Assembly (NCBI GenBank): GCA_902702965.1
Contig: CACRXP010000021.1
Location: 997,874 to 1,061,873, forward strand
DNA: 64,000 bases
Direction: 5' to 3'
Origin: Spirometra erinaceieuropaei
Taxonomy: Eukaryota > Platyhelminthes > Cestoda > Diphyllobothriidea > Diphyllobothriidae
Made by a program: the position numbers and the translations under genes. Under the pieces are notes generated by a model, which was given only the letters and a program-made list of their open reading frames with translations, had not been told where the DNA came from and searched no databases. How positions within the stretch are numbered: the first letter of the stretch is position 1; every line of letters starts with the position of its first letter. Below are positions 11,526 through 22,914 of this stretch, in pieces.

Positions 11526-11802
11526 GGATGTGGTTATGTAGCCCCACCTGGCGGACACAATACTGTTGGGGGTTAGGGTTAGGGGTTAGGATTAGGAATT
11601 AGTGTTAGGCGTTAAGGCAGCTATTTCTCAACCACTTAAAGTACAACCGCGCATTCCCAATAGCTTTTTTTGCATGCAACTACTTGACTTCGTCACCTGT
11701 GCGGTCCCCCGCCCCACCTGTAAAAACCCCCTACTACGGCCGGTCCAGTATTACATGTGGCTGGGGTTCGTATACTTCAGGTGGGGCTACCTAACCACAT
11801 CT
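11526..11802. mobile_element. Small inverted-repeat element (MITE) with telomere-like core
   Basis: Ends match as inverted repeats of about 24 bp: GATGTGGTTATGTAGCCCCA at 11527 and its near complement TGGGGCTACCTAACCACATC ending near 11801. The interior contains a degenerate TTAGGG run. No protein is encoded. The class is inferred only from the TIR structure. I did not find a clear target duplication. Confidence 0.5.
11567..11609 (+). repeat. Interstitial telomere-like (TTAGGG)n tract
   Basis: About seven degenerate units of TTAGGG/TTAGGGG/TTAGGAA lie in a row. TTAGGG is the canonical flatworm telomere repeat. The tract sits inside the small inverted-repeat element, far from any chromosome end in this window. 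Confidence 0.6.
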
Positions 11803-11859
11803 GACCCCCCAATCTTCCTACGTCATGCGTCTAACCAACAGAAACCTCTGCCAGATGAT

Positions 11860-12240
11860 TGGCCATAGTGTGGGGCGTCACCGACGACGTCCACCGTTTG
11901 TCTCACGGTATGGTGGACGCAGTAAAGATGACCTGCACGTGATTTCGCTTACAATGATTTGGGCTGCATCTACTGCATCCTCTCTTCCTTCACCCACCTG
12001 GATCCGGTGTCGAGACGGAGCCAAGAAGACCGGAAACTGGAACAGGCTCAGGTTGTTGGTGTGCCATAAGCCTACTCCTGGGCGTGCCACACACGCCTGG
12101 TCAGCGCGCGACGGACCAGGATTCCACCAAATCAAAAACTGGGTGGATCGAACCCTAACTGAACGGGAATGCCTACGTAAACTTACAACGATGACGGCAT
12201 GCATGGAAGATCCAGAGAAACTACTCAAGACAATAAACAA
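11860..12240 (-). repeat. 5'-truncated family R tail
   Basis: It matches 48.53-48.96 kb in the same orientation: the GACGTCCACCGT, CACCCACCTGG, AAGACCGGA and GACCAGGATT..ACCAA blocks occur in the same order. It is therefore an insertion limited to the 3' tail of the RTE-like element on the minus strand. Divergence is considerable. Confidence 0.6.
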
Positions 12241-12259
12241 AGTGTTCCGGTGCCCGACC

Positions 12260-12260
<1 letters not shown>

Positions 12261-12326
<66 letters not shown>

Positions 12327-12348
12327 TTCTTCCTCTTCTTCTTCTTCA
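12261..12348. repeat. (TTC)n microsatellite
   Basis: An 88 bp polypyrimidine tract of TTC units with a few TCC interruptions. The flank just before it (ACAATAAACAAAGTGTTCCGG) also occurs at about 47575-47600, where TTC expansion is absent, so the microsatellite grew inside a dispersed repeat. Confidence 0.9.
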
Positions 12349-12789
12349 CTTATAGAGTAACTACTTCGTGTGCCTTGACACATAATCTTGATGCGGAAAA
12401 GCAACTTGATAACCTACTATGACCTCAATTGTAAGGAATTCCCAACCAAGCGATTTATTTTTTTATACGAATTCCTTATGATCTCCCCGCTCCGAAGCGT
12501 TTAGAAAAATAATCTTTAACTTTCCGAGGGAAAAAGGGCATTGTTCATCGATCGGCGAACCTAAATTTCCAGACACTCCTCATTAAGCATTCATTGGAGG
12601 ACAAAATAAGGCTGCTTACGCTCATTCCGTTATGACCATTCTTTTCCTGTCGTTCCACTCTTCTAGCACTGTTTATTCTCCGTAACAGGAAGCTTACCTA
12701 GAGTCTGTAGCCGAGCAACCGGGTAAGACTTTCATTTCAAACTCCCGGCAGTTCTGAAGGGCAAGGGACGTGGTTGCTTGCCTCTTAAT

Positions 12790-12920
12790 GAATTCTTTCA
12801 TTCATTTTAACCCAACCTTGGAAAATTCGACGACCTCGGTGGAATTCGAGCCCACGATAGCATGGGGGAGGCTTGAGCTCACCCAACGCTCTGGCCACCT
12901 GAGCTACGAAGTCCCCCCGG
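12790..12920 (-). mobile_element. tRNA-derived SINE (second type)
   Basis: On the minus strand there is a good A box (TAGCTCAGGTGG) and, about 45 bp later, a B-box-like GGCTCGAATTC, a spacing close to that of a tRNA gene. The cloverleaf arms do not pair well, so it is more likely a pol III SINE head than a functional tRNA. It differs from the hammerhead-bearing family. Confidence 0.45.
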
Positions 12921-13214
12921 GGGCCATGGGCCTAATCACATTTGAGTCAAGTTACCCGCCCAGCCTAATGCAACGTATGGAATCCACCAAATCGGATACA
13001 GTAAGCATACTGTCAAAGCAGGATTCCCTAAGAAATCAATCCAGAATCAACCATTTGACTACCAGGCATACTGGTGTTTAATTTTAGATGCCGCAGAGAA
13101 CATCCGCATATGGAGTTAGAATTAGCTCAACAGAAGTATCGCTGGTCTTCGAAGTCTCTGGATCACGAAGTGATGGGCAAAATGTGTCTTGCAAAGAGGT
13201 TAGCGCCAACTCAT

Positions 13215-13315
13215 TGTTTTTATGACATTGTTTTTTTATGACGTTATTGTAACCTAAAGCGAGTTCATAGGCGCTCGCCTACCTTTCCCTTAATAAATCT
13301 GATCTGATATGAACT
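13215..13315 (+). repeat. Possible CR1-like 3' tail
   Basis: It ends with CCCTTAATAAATCTGATCTG, an AATAAA followed by a short TCTGA iteration as seen at 3' ends of CR1-clade elements. No coding remnant is recognised directly upstream. Confidence 0.3.
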
Positions 13316-13739
13316 CTTTAATCCGTCAATCTGCAAGAGTTTGCGATAAGCCGATTAACTCTGACTGCCTTATGAGTTATGCGCGTGCACTAACTTAGGA
13401 AGACAAAATTAGGGATACATTTACGGCGGCGATGGTGGCTGATTAGGGAAGATTGAAAGTAGGTAAGGGGAGCTGTACGTGTTATCTCACAGTTTAATCC
13501 TTTGCAACCGTTTTTATTTCCTATCCCTCTGAGTCACCTATATTTCTTGGTTGTTAAAACGAAGAACTGTGAGCTTTAATTTCTCATAAACTTTTCAATC
13601 TGCAAGAGAAATAGTCTATCTTAAAGGAGATTCGGTAAACACGAATGCAAAGGATGGAGTACAAGCGAAAGATATGAAATGGTCGGATATCAACTTTTGG
13701 GTTTCAGTCATCTTTAGTTGCGGTAGGGGGGGGGGCCCA

Positions 13740-14175
13740 CCGATTGCGTTACGAGACGCACTCGTCCATTGTGCCTTGGGGCTCAATCTCGAGTCCGCCA
13801 GCGGCTCCATAATGGCTAGTAGTATAGGCAGAATAACATCCCAATCTCCCGTGTCTTTGTTTGTAATGTTATTCTGCATATACCTCTAGTCGCTATGTGG
13901 CTGCTAGCAGGGCTCGAGAGAGAGAGAGCCCCAAGGCACAATAGGACGAGTGGGCTCCATTACGCGATCGGCGAGCGTCCTTCCCATACCCGATCGCAAC
14001 CGACAGGACACCGAGCCCGTGGCTCAGTAGTTAGGGCGTTGGACTTCTAACCAACAGGTCGCGGAATCGAGCCTCAAGCGTTGCAAAAGCCTAGGGTCGG
14101 GTATTGCTAGCTGGCGACTTCTAACAAGCCAGAAATGGCCATTCCGGTCTCCACTCGTATTTTCCAGTAATGCTA
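13740..14175 (+). mobile_element. tRNA-headed hammerhead short element (retrozyme-like)
   Basis: The copy starts with a palindrome: 13740-13785 pairs with 13926-13972, sharing GTGCCTTGGGGCTC and its complement. The tRNA-like head follows (A box TGGCTCAGTAG near 14020, B box GGAATCGAGCC about 14063-14073), then the ribozyme segment at 14105-14160. Here the core is mutated (CTGGCGA for CTGATGA) but AGAAATGGCCATTCCGG is kept, so it is probably inactive. A second nested inverted repeat, GCAGAATAACAT and its complement, spans 13827-13877. Confidence 0.65.
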
Positions 14176-14179
14176 CTCT

Positions 14180-16425
14180 ATCCTTAGCTTTCTCGACAAA
14201 AGATTAATCACTTCTAGGCGAGCACGAACTTCAATGTCCCAATACTTACACCGACTTACTAGCTGTTACGCGAAGTGACAAGCATCTACCCTCCCTAAGC
14301 TGCGCCAGTCGTGAGATGACGCACACCCGGTTCGAAGTTCAGGGTCCGCTGCTATCAGCTTTGCCGACCAAGCTGCTTAGCAAGAAGAGTTAGAAAGGGA
14401 TGGATTTTGGGTGAGGAGCGTCGAATGTCACTCAGGAAGAAGGAGAAAAAAGCCTCAAACTCAAACTTGAACAGGCGCGTACAACTATAATAATTTGCAA
14501 ATTCGGGGTTTGCTGCAAGTAGGTAGTTACTACTCGCTGAATATTTTATTTCGGTCACACAAGGATGGTGTTGGTCATTTTAAAAACGGGAGCGCGATTA
14601 TAGAAAATTAGGCCGACAATTTTGAAGACTCGCGAGGTAGACTATAATTTGACACCAGTCTTCTAGAGAGGAGCAGTGAAGCTCCTCTAGTAGGTCCTAA
14701 ACAACTACTGGAGTAAGATGAAAAATTCTCCTGTGATTACAAAGTTCGATGTAATTTTACGTCAGTACAGCGTCATAAGGCCAACAGGGAAAAAACTCAA
14801 GTTGTTTTTTGGCAAAGCTCCATCATTGACATCTTTAAATACTTGACGCCTAAATCTTTTTATATGACACAGCTTTGAAAGACCGAAAGATACTCAGCAT
14901 CCGTTGACTGATTTTTAAAAATCAAGAGTTAATTTACGACAGTGAGTTATATGAGATTGCTTTTCAAAAATTAAGAGTTGATTTTAGACAATGAGTTATT
15001 TGAGATTTGGACTACTTTACAGTAGCCTCCGATGCCAGTTTTGTTTCTTGTGCATCAAGACATCCAGCGATTACATCTTCGTGCCGGACAGCGTCTATGG
15101 ACTTTATATGTGAAATGAGATAACGTCGGCATAGTGAGGGTATACTGGAGTTAGCTACCCGTTCAAGAGCTCCACTTTTGTGGTGCATCGGCTGAGAAAC
15201 GGTTACAAGAATGAACAGTCAATTGAGATACCTGGTGCACAACATTTACAGGACTTGTGAACTCCTGCGACAACTGACCATCCGACAGAAATTCACTGAA
15301 TAAGTGCTCGTAACCTTATCAGACTCGCAGTTTTCTTACCTGTCTAAAAATTCGTGTGGGTGGTGAGTGGTGTTTGTTGCTGTTTACGAGGAGACTTATC
15401 ATAAGGTAAGTCTCACCCAGTCTGGACTACCTACGGGGAGACAACACTGAAATGGGAGAGAAGCAGCTGTCTGCGTGCAACGTAAGACAGAGTGAACTCC
15501 ATTTAATAGACGCCAGTTTCAATCACAGTGTTTGCTTTGTTTATTCAGACAAATCAATAAAATCCCCGATTACACTGGCTTGTTGCAGCACCGATTTTAA
15601 ATTGGCGGGTTGGTCATCAGTAAAGAGGACTTGGCTGACATTTCGGTTTCGAAGGCGGAATCGAAATATATCCTCAGAAGTGCACAGTAGCAAACATATG
15701 ATGTAATCGCCACTGTTTGCTTAGGTGCACCAAACGTTAGTGTACCGTGCGGCGCTTTATGTAAGGAGTCGTTGTGAACACCAAAGTAGCCCTGAGCACA
15801 ATGACCGGCTGCAGTTGGCGGTAACCGTGCCTACGTAACCGGGGAAAGCACGAACGAAACAGCAATATATCAACCCGCAAAATCGTGAGCACTAAACTCC
15901 ACGTGTTTTGCAAAAGTAGTGACATAGGGTATGATGTGCATGACATCTATGGGGCCCAGTTTCGGCAAACAACAGGTTACGCTAAGAACTGGGGATTGAG
16001 GTTGCGATTGCCAAGTCTAAAGGAGAGACTTTCATCCGGAGGGTCTTATTTTACGGATTTTTTGGACGGTGATTTCAGCTACGCATCTTCAGGCGTTGGA
16101 GAGTCCCGTACAAAGCTCTCATTATGCGACATGTGAGTTACGAGCCTGCTTTAGCAGGTGAGCAGGTGTCAAATGTCGCCGCGGGTGTGAAGCGGATTCT
16201 TATTCCACCGTGGTCTATATCGCCCCCCCCCCACTGGTTGCAGCTACAGCTAGGCGCTAGCAGTGTGTTGGTCAATTTGGCGTAGACGGTAATCACGCCA
16301 GTGGTAAAGGGGGTTTTGCGGGTGTGGCTTTTTAAAGAAACGAACGATACAGTTGAAATTACGGCGAGGTTTGGTCCTGCGGCCCCACTTGATTCATACC
16401 GTATGGTTGGCTTACCAAAACAATT
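14180..16425. other. No gene recognised; short tandem duplication at 14.9 kb
   Basis: Positions 14905-15007 hold two tandem copies of a unit of about 53 bp (AAAAATCAAGAGTTAATTT and AAAAATTAAGAGTTGATTT). A C-homopolymer lies near 16221. The frames at 15452-15706, 15885-16136 and 16359-16684 show no known domain. Confidence 0.4.
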
Positions 16426-16429
16426 TTAG

Positions 16430-17018
16430 TTAACGTGCTTAACTTAGCCACTCGCTGCATTAAGAAGCGGAAGAAAGCGCAGGCAGAGTTTGAAGCAATC
16501 GCAACGAAGCGCGTGTAAACCGGTGCTGGGGGTAACCGAAGGTGGCATGTACACTGTTCCCGGAGCAAAGCCACTCGCTGATTGAGAGGACAAGGAGAGA
16601 GCAATCACAACCGGAAGCCCGAGGAAGGAACCGCATATTAATTCGCAGCGCATGATCACTAAAATGGAACTGACGGAGTTCCAATCTGTCCGAACAGTGT
16701 CATTAGCATTGTGTAATTACTTACCGTACCAACAACGCAAGCATTAGCCAAAAGCCCAGACACGCGTGTTTCGCCGATCTTGTGCCGCTGCCTGACGCAG
16801 CTGCGAGGGGTTCGGCTCGTCAGTGGGTCCCCTAGTTTCCCCCGTGTGTTTTCTGGTATATGAAACCCGGTGTCATTAGCAAGCCTGCTTAGTCACCCGC
16901 TGGATTAAGATCACAAAGAGGGCGCAGGCAGGGCTCCAAACACGCTCAGAGATGCGCGTGTGAACTGATACCTGATGCTACCGAGGATGGCGTATGCGCA
17001 CTCTCCCGAGGCAGTCCA
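16430..17018. repeat. Repeat X with two 145 bp direct repeats
   Basis: Positions about 16430-16572 and 16876-17018 align as diverged direct repeats about 446 bp apart, sharing GCGCAGGCAG, GCGCGTGT(A/G)AAC and CCACT(C/A)GCTG blocks. The interior includes the segment also found inverted at 6965-7085. The layout resembles a solo-like element with terminal repeats or a tandem duplication. I see no coding domain. Confidence 0.45.
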
Positions 17019-17019
17019 C

Positions 17020-20000
17020 TAGCTGAATTAAAATAGCAAGGAAGGCGCGTGTTTTGATGTGTTAAGAAAGGCTGAATTCAACCCCACGCAGTTGGCTAGT
17101 GGGAAGGCCAGTTGGCGATCACTGCTTACAGTAAACCGACCAACGCATTGCAAATGTCTAGCGACAGCGGCACTCAGCCACCGGTGTGCATTCACGATCA
17201 TACGTCTAGGGGAGTCTAATGCCACGAAGGAAGCAAAATGCAGAATTCGGCCAGGCGATATCATAACAGGGCATGACATATGGAAAATCGGTCGAAGAGA
17301 CGCTGGCCAGATCCGTCGCACCATTCTGAAAAACTCCGCCTTCAAGTGCTGCGGACAGCAGACCCCATGCTTAAGCAGGGAAGCTCAGTCATTGCCCTCT
17401 CTGCAGTCAAAAGGGCAATTAGATCGCAGACACCAGGCGACGGTTGGGAGCATGATTTCACGAACACCACGTGTTGTCTGACAGTTAAAGCCAAGGCCTT
17501 AGGTGACAAGCCAGGCCGGACAACCGGATCACATCTTCAGCCTTGACACTAATGAGGATGTTGACCGAGGCGATTATCCCAAAATTCGAATTTGGCTTCG
17601 AATCTTTAACTTCGTCAGTCCGTTTCTTTCTTCAGACTTTGCGTCTGCCAGGCGTTGTTGCGGCTTTAAAATGTCGAGCATCGAGGTCATCCGGATCACC
17701 TCCCAGTAGTCCTCCACAACATCCCCACAGTGGCATGCCAGATCCAAGAGCTGGATCGCGTAGACAGGAATGTGAGTCAGTTCAGTCCCACAACATCTCA
17801 AGCCATGCTTGAATAACGTCCAGTCACCGGAGCCAAAACTAACCTGATGACTCCAAATATGTAGAAGACCCTACCAAATTAAACGGACACAACAAGCACA
17901 AACCCCTATGTAAATTACGAGGACAGGTTTTGAATTCGAACTCTCAGCCACTACCCAAGCTATGCCAACACAACGCTGAAAATCATTAACCTATCTGTTG
18001 ACAATGAGGATATAGCCGTTGACTTGTTTTTATGCAAGTACGAACCCCTAACGTCCGAAAACGCACCAGAAAACGGCCCAAACGCTCCAAACCGCTTCTC
18101 GGCCTCAGGCCAAGAGAAGGATTTGTTAAACAACAGTCACGCTGGCCCCAGTCAGTTCCGAACACACATAAATTAATAGGAAAAGGAAGGAAATTACGCA
18201 GATGTGGGCTCATTACATAAATGCAATCAAAGTTTTATTTGAAAGGGTATGCCTGAAGCCGAAATAACGGTCTAAAAAGAAGACCGGATCCTGACTAAAT
18301 TACCTTTTAGACCTGTCTGAGTACTTGGCTTTCCGGACCCGAAACTATATCTGTCGGAGTAGCGAAAATTTTTCAAATTGGACGATTTGGCTCGTCAAAC
18401 AAACGGACTTGAATTGTCAGACTACTGAAGCCCCCCCCCTCCCTCCATTCAGAAAGAAAAATGTGCAAGTTTACTTCTGAGTCGAGCACCTCTCTCCTGG
18501 TTGGTGCGTTCACCGATCAGTTTACGAGACCCGCTGCTCCTCTTTTGGCTTTGGGGCTCAACCCACGGCCCTCACGGGCAATCGCATTGCGACCCGTGAT
18601 TTATGCAGAGCAGGGAGGTTACTGTGATGTGGTTTTAAACAAAACTACCCGTCAAGAAAGAGAGAAAAGGAAGGGAATGCAGACATAGGTCAAATGTAGA
18701 GCATTGCTAGAAGAAAGGAATCAGAAAAACAGTGGTTGAGCCTAGCAGACACACCCTCTGTGGAAAGTCTCTAACAGCAACAGCCTGAACTTTTTCACTC
18801 CCTCATCGGCTATACTCGGTCGGGAAACCAAGGAGGTAAAAGCTGGCAGCAGTAATTCGGATATTGTTGGAATGTCTGTGCAGGCAAGAGTGCGTTTCCT
18901 TTGCACAAATACACAGAATTTGTTCTGATCCGCAGTCTGACGACAAATTTACCATGGAAGCTTGGTTGCGCGCTGAAGTATTGGACGGCCAATTGGTCGT
19001 CGATGCCTCACAACTCCTTTTCTGTAAGATAATTTACTGTAAGAGGACGCACAAGCGTTTTCCCACAAAGGAATGTTACGCAGTATGATTGACGTAAAAG
19101 AGCATCCAACGCCAAATCAGGAGACAGCCTAAAGAATGTTCTGATGTTGGTAAGACGTTACTCGTGCAATGGTGCTCGCCGTCGCTAGCGAAGCCAGAAC
19201 TGTCATGGTACGACCCTTGAGACTCAGGCAAAAGGGAGTTACCGAAGTCAATACACATGTCATGCATCGCAAAATAAATATAATGGCAAAAGGGAGCAAC
19301 TACAGAACTCCAGACATTTAGGTGACAGGTACGAATAATTACGTTAATCTACGGCGAAATCAATGAGATTAAAAAATGAACGTAGCCGACTACGAGAGGC
19401 GGTGAAGGATTACAAAAAAGGGTTGTGGATGGACTCCTTCCAGTTTGTAAGCGAGGTCTAGGGTGGGGAGGTGCGCCCTTAAAAGACATAATAGGGTTAC
19501 TTCGGGGTTACGCCCGCCTTAGGAGAATTGTGTGCGTGACACTGCTGACTTTGGAGGCTGTGTGTTCTCATCAACGCTGGTTACATTAACAGGGGTGGGA
19601 TTTGTGAGGATTGGAGAGCTCAGTGACTGAGTGCAGCGTCGGGGACTGCAGTCCAGAGACTCAGACATACACGGGTTGCGGTGACTAAATTGAACTTGGT
19701 GGATTCGGCTGAAGCAGTCGGATTTCAGACGGATGCGGCAAACAGGGTCGGAGAAGAATTGATGGACTGTATGACAATTCTACCATTAGAGGCGAAGACG
19801 TCTATCGCGTTTCATGGAGAGGGCGTTACACTGGCAACTTGCACATGAAGTAGTTTATAGTGTTAACACACTTACGCCGCACGGTGACAACGAAATTCAA
19901 ACAGTCCGTCCACGTGTGACACGCTCGGTCTGGATCCCACTACGTCTACTAGGCCATATAAAAGGCAACCAGCGCCTCACATGCGTGAGAGTTACAAAGG

Positions 20001-20095
20001 CTGCGTTGAGGAGGAGCCATTGCAGGCTGACTCCCAGTTCTCCAGTCAATCAAAAATATTCACAAAAAGTATACAACCCAGCGCTGTCTTCTGGT
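17020..20095. other. No gene recognised
   Basis: The longest frame (17059-17481, +, 140 codons) has no recognisable domain and an overlapping frame of similar quality, so I do not call it. A C-rich run lies at 18431-18445. The rest gives no repeat or RNA that I recognise. Degenerate gypsy sequence may extend below 20.1 kb. Confidence 0.35.
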
Positions 20096-20099
20096 TCAT

Positions 20100-20720
20100 T
20101 CTGTGTTCAGTACGCGAGCTGTTCGTAAGAAGTCTTCTGGTGTGGGTGCATTGCTTTCCGCTTCGACCTGTGCGTCAAAGTGACGGCCAAAGCCTCTGTG
20201 AAGTTGATCCGCTGAATGGGCGACATGTAGTATAGTAACGTTAGAGGGGAGACGCAGGCCGCAACCAGAGAGCATAATGTCGGCACTGAAGGCAGCGGAG
20301 TGAAAGTTGGCATTGTAGACCAGGGGACGCCGGGTCAGCCCATCCTAGAAATGCGTATGGGATTGACCGACGATGCTGCGGACGAACGCCGCAAGGGTAT
20401 TGTTTGTGCGTTCTGTCTGTCCGCTTCCGTCTGGATTAAAGGGGAAGCAAGTTTTGACTAAAAGCAGAAGGTGTCAGGGAGCCCTGAAAAGGCGACTTTC
20501 AGAGATGTTCCTCTCCTCTGTGTGGAGGATGTAGGCGAATCCAGTAATCGACAGGTGCTGCTACGGCGAGACCCTGTTTGGAGAATAGAATGGCTTCAAA
20601 ATACTGTGAGATAATCCACGATAATCAAAATACATTGACTCCTTTTGCCCTTGTCTGACACATCGGTCCGATGGTAGGAAAATCCTGCGAACGTTGGTTC
20701 TGGTGACGCCTGGGGATGAA
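20100..20720 (-). pseudogene. Ty3/gypsy integrase core, decayed (part 2 of a split element)
   Basis: The minus strand reads VSDKGKRSQCILIIVDYL, the integrase segment with the first catalytic Asp. After frameshifts it reads NPDGSGQTERTNNTLAAF, the segment around the catalytic Glu (usually HPQ.DGQ.ER.NRTL), then a run like the AYN..VHS..G.SPF block. Several stops and frameshifts exist, including one right after VDYL and one in the tail. It continues the zinc-binding domain found at 22915-23379, from which it is separated by about 2.2 kb of inserted DNA. Confidence 0.65.
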
Positions 20721-20807
20721 CAACTAAGTCGGTAGGAGGGTAGTTGGTAGCCTTGCGTCCGGTTTCTACAATTGTACCTACTGGCTTGATTTCAGTAGCC
20801 GTGATTA

Positions 20808-21751
20808 CGTCCTCATTGTGTGTAAAATGTGAACGCGCAGAGGCCCTGTCATGGTTGACTTCCTTCGTAANNNNNNNNNNNNNNNNNNNNNNNNNNNNNN
20901 NNNNNNNNNNNNNNNNNNNNNNNNNNNNNNNNNNNNNNNNNNNNNNNNNNNNNNNNNNNNNNNNNNNNNNNNNNNNNNNNNNNNNNNNNNNNNNNNNNNN
21001 NNNNNNNNNNNNNNNNNNNNNNNNNNNNNNNNNNNNNNNNNNNNNNNNNNNNNNNNNNNNNNNNNNNNNNNNNNNNNNNNNNNNNNNNNNNNNNNNNNNN
21101 NNNNNNNNNNNNNNNNNNNNNNNNNNNNNNNNNNNNNNNNNNNNNNNNNNNNNNNNNNNNNNNNNNNNNNNNNNNNNNNNNNNCGTCCTCATTATGTGGT
21201 ACAGTGAACGCGCAGACCGACTTGTCTGGATGACTTTCTTCTGGTGAACGCCCAGTGGCCCTGCCATGGTTGACTTCCTTCGTAACTTCAACCGCCCCGA
21301 GAACGTGGTGCTGCAAGAATGTCTATATAGATTCATTGTACTGCACCCCCCACACGGAAATCTTTAGTAAAAGTCGAGGGGCTTATTCTAGACGGATTAC
21401 GATTTATGGCGCTTCCCATTATAGCTCAAATTGCATGCCTAGCCGTGTTTACGTCCTCATTATGTGGTACAGTGAACGCGCAGACCGACTTGTCTGGATG
21501 ACTTTCTTCTGGTGAACGCCCAGTGGCCCTGCCATGGTTGACTTCCTTCGTAACTTCAACCGCCCCGAGAACGTGGTGCTGCAAGAATGTCTAGATAGAT
21601 TCATTGTATTGCACCCCCCCACACGGAAATCCTTAGTAAAATGCAACAGTTTTATTCTGGGCGGATTACGATTTATGGCGCTTCCCATTACGGCTCAAAT
21701 TGCATGCCTAGCCATGCTTACGTCCTCATTATGTGTTATAGTGAACGCGCC
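20808..21751. repeat. 268 bp tandem repeat array
   Basis: The block CGTCCTCATTATGTG recurs at 21184, 21452 and 21721, giving periods of 268 and 269 bp, and a diverged copy starts at 20808. Whole units, including CATGGTTGACTTCCTTCGTAA and GGATTACGATTTATGGCGC, repeat with high identity. The N gap lies inside the array, so the true copy number is probably larger. It is adjacent to the Merlin transposase relic and may be that element's subterminal repeat or a satellite seeded from it. Confidence 0.8.
20871..21183. other. Assembly gap (313 N)
   Basis: The gap falls inside the 268 bp tandem array, a typical place for assembly failure. The spacing of units across it (376 bp) is not a multiple of the period, so the gap length is probably an estimate. 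Confidence 0.95.
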
Positions 21752-21775
21752 TAAAATGATGTGACAGTACACTGT

Positions 21776-22298
21776 TCACTTACCCATAATCCAATTCTGC
21801 TTCTTCAGTCGCCCCACATTGTATTTGCGTCGCGAAATCATCGTTTCGTCGACTTGGACTTCGATGTCAGGCCCACCGAGTTGACCTACTTCTTGTAGGA
21901 GGGCCTTTGTGCATACGTCTCGCCATATACCGTACCAGTCAACTGCGGTCTTCTTAGTTATTCCTACTATGGCTGCACATCTAGTCACCCCAGTGCCTTC
22001 AATGAAAGAAAGGCACGTTTTCATCGCTTTAGGCAGTGTCAGGTGCCCCCCGTCAAACACTGAGCCCACTCTCAGGGCTCCCTTATCTCCACATCGGGCG
22101 CATCTACGGTCTGTATACCACAGTAAACAGACCTTACCTAAAGGCATAACCATCCGTGTGTTGTCGCAATACTTGTAACGGCATGGCCTTCCGGCACCTA
22201 CATAAGACCCTACGGGTCAGGAGTCCTTTCCGTTGCAGATATTGCACTAGGTAGGGCGACTGGATTATTTCAAGAATCCGTCCATAATCCGTCGGCAT
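21776..22298 (-). pseudogene. Merlin (IS1016/IS1595-like) transposase, truncated and frameshifted
   Basis: The minus-strand reading starts at an ATG (22298). It has a zinc-ribbon-like CRCRKAMPLQ..DGY segment, then after a frameshift near 22155 CARCGDKGALRVGS, then a helical region (VDWYGIWRDVC) and the diagnostic GGPDIEVQVDETMISRRKY..GR block. The Asp of VDE is the expected catalytic position. The frame stops at WIMGK, before the remaining catalytic residues, so about half of the usual protein is missing. Merlin transposons are known from flatworms. Inverted ends were not identified. Confidence 0.75.
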
Positions 22299-22299
22299 A

Positions 22300-22914
22300 T
22301 TCACTTGTGGTCGTGCTTTTCGTCGCCTTCTACCAGACTGGGCTCTGCAAGACAGACCAAAGCGGAATTTTTTTTACAAAAAGTGCTATTTCCTGTTTAC
22401 ATTTAATTCCATACCGTTCACGTACAGAGCACAACTACTGCCACAGTTTTATTCCCCATATGTTACCACAGTGGCACTAAACTATTACTTTCAACGTTGC
22501 TCATCCAACCAAAGATATTTTTTCAAATTAAATACTCACTCCACTTGCGTTGTTCCGTCGTGTGGGTCGCAACTTGACACATGTGCTCCTGTGTCCATTT
22601 CGATGGTTATCGTAATATCGCACATTCGCGGACTGGCCTTAGTACACACTTCCTTATTCCTATTGGTTGGAAACTTTCCCTTGGCATTCTTTCCTATGCG
22701 GGGCAAGGCTGCATTTATTCCGCATACCGTTTTATTTATCCGTTCCCATTTACAAACCTTCCCTGCATTTTTCATCTTATTTAAATCAGGCTTCCACTAC
22801 CCTTGAGGTTTCATTTTTAGATGTGTACTGCTTGCCCCATTTTTGCCTCCACTCACAGGCCCCACCCGTATAGCCCCTATTACCACCGGTCCCGTAAGAC
22901 AGGCAGCTGGCAGT
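22300..22914. other. Uncharacterised part of the insertion that splits the gypsy integrase
   Basis: A 79-codon minus frame (22536-22775) ends with a DTGAH peptide that recalls an aspartic protease site, but it lacks the surrounding hydrophobic pattern. Nothing else is recognised. Confidence 0.35.

Noticed and set aside
11567..11609. Chromosome end
   Set aside because: The telomere-like tract is short, degenerate and internal, with unique and repeat DNA on both sides.
12261..12355. Leucine-rich protein tail
   Set aside because: Translation of a TTC/CTT microsatellite, not a protein feature.
17059..17481. 140-codon + strand frame
   Set aside because: No domain, no splice context and an overlapping frame on the other strand. 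Not enough to call a gene.
22536..22775. Retroviral-type aspartic protease (DTGAH peptide, minus strand)
   Set aside because: The hydrophobic pattern around the site and the later Ile-Gly-Arg block are absent, and the position is inconsistent with the gypsy domain order.
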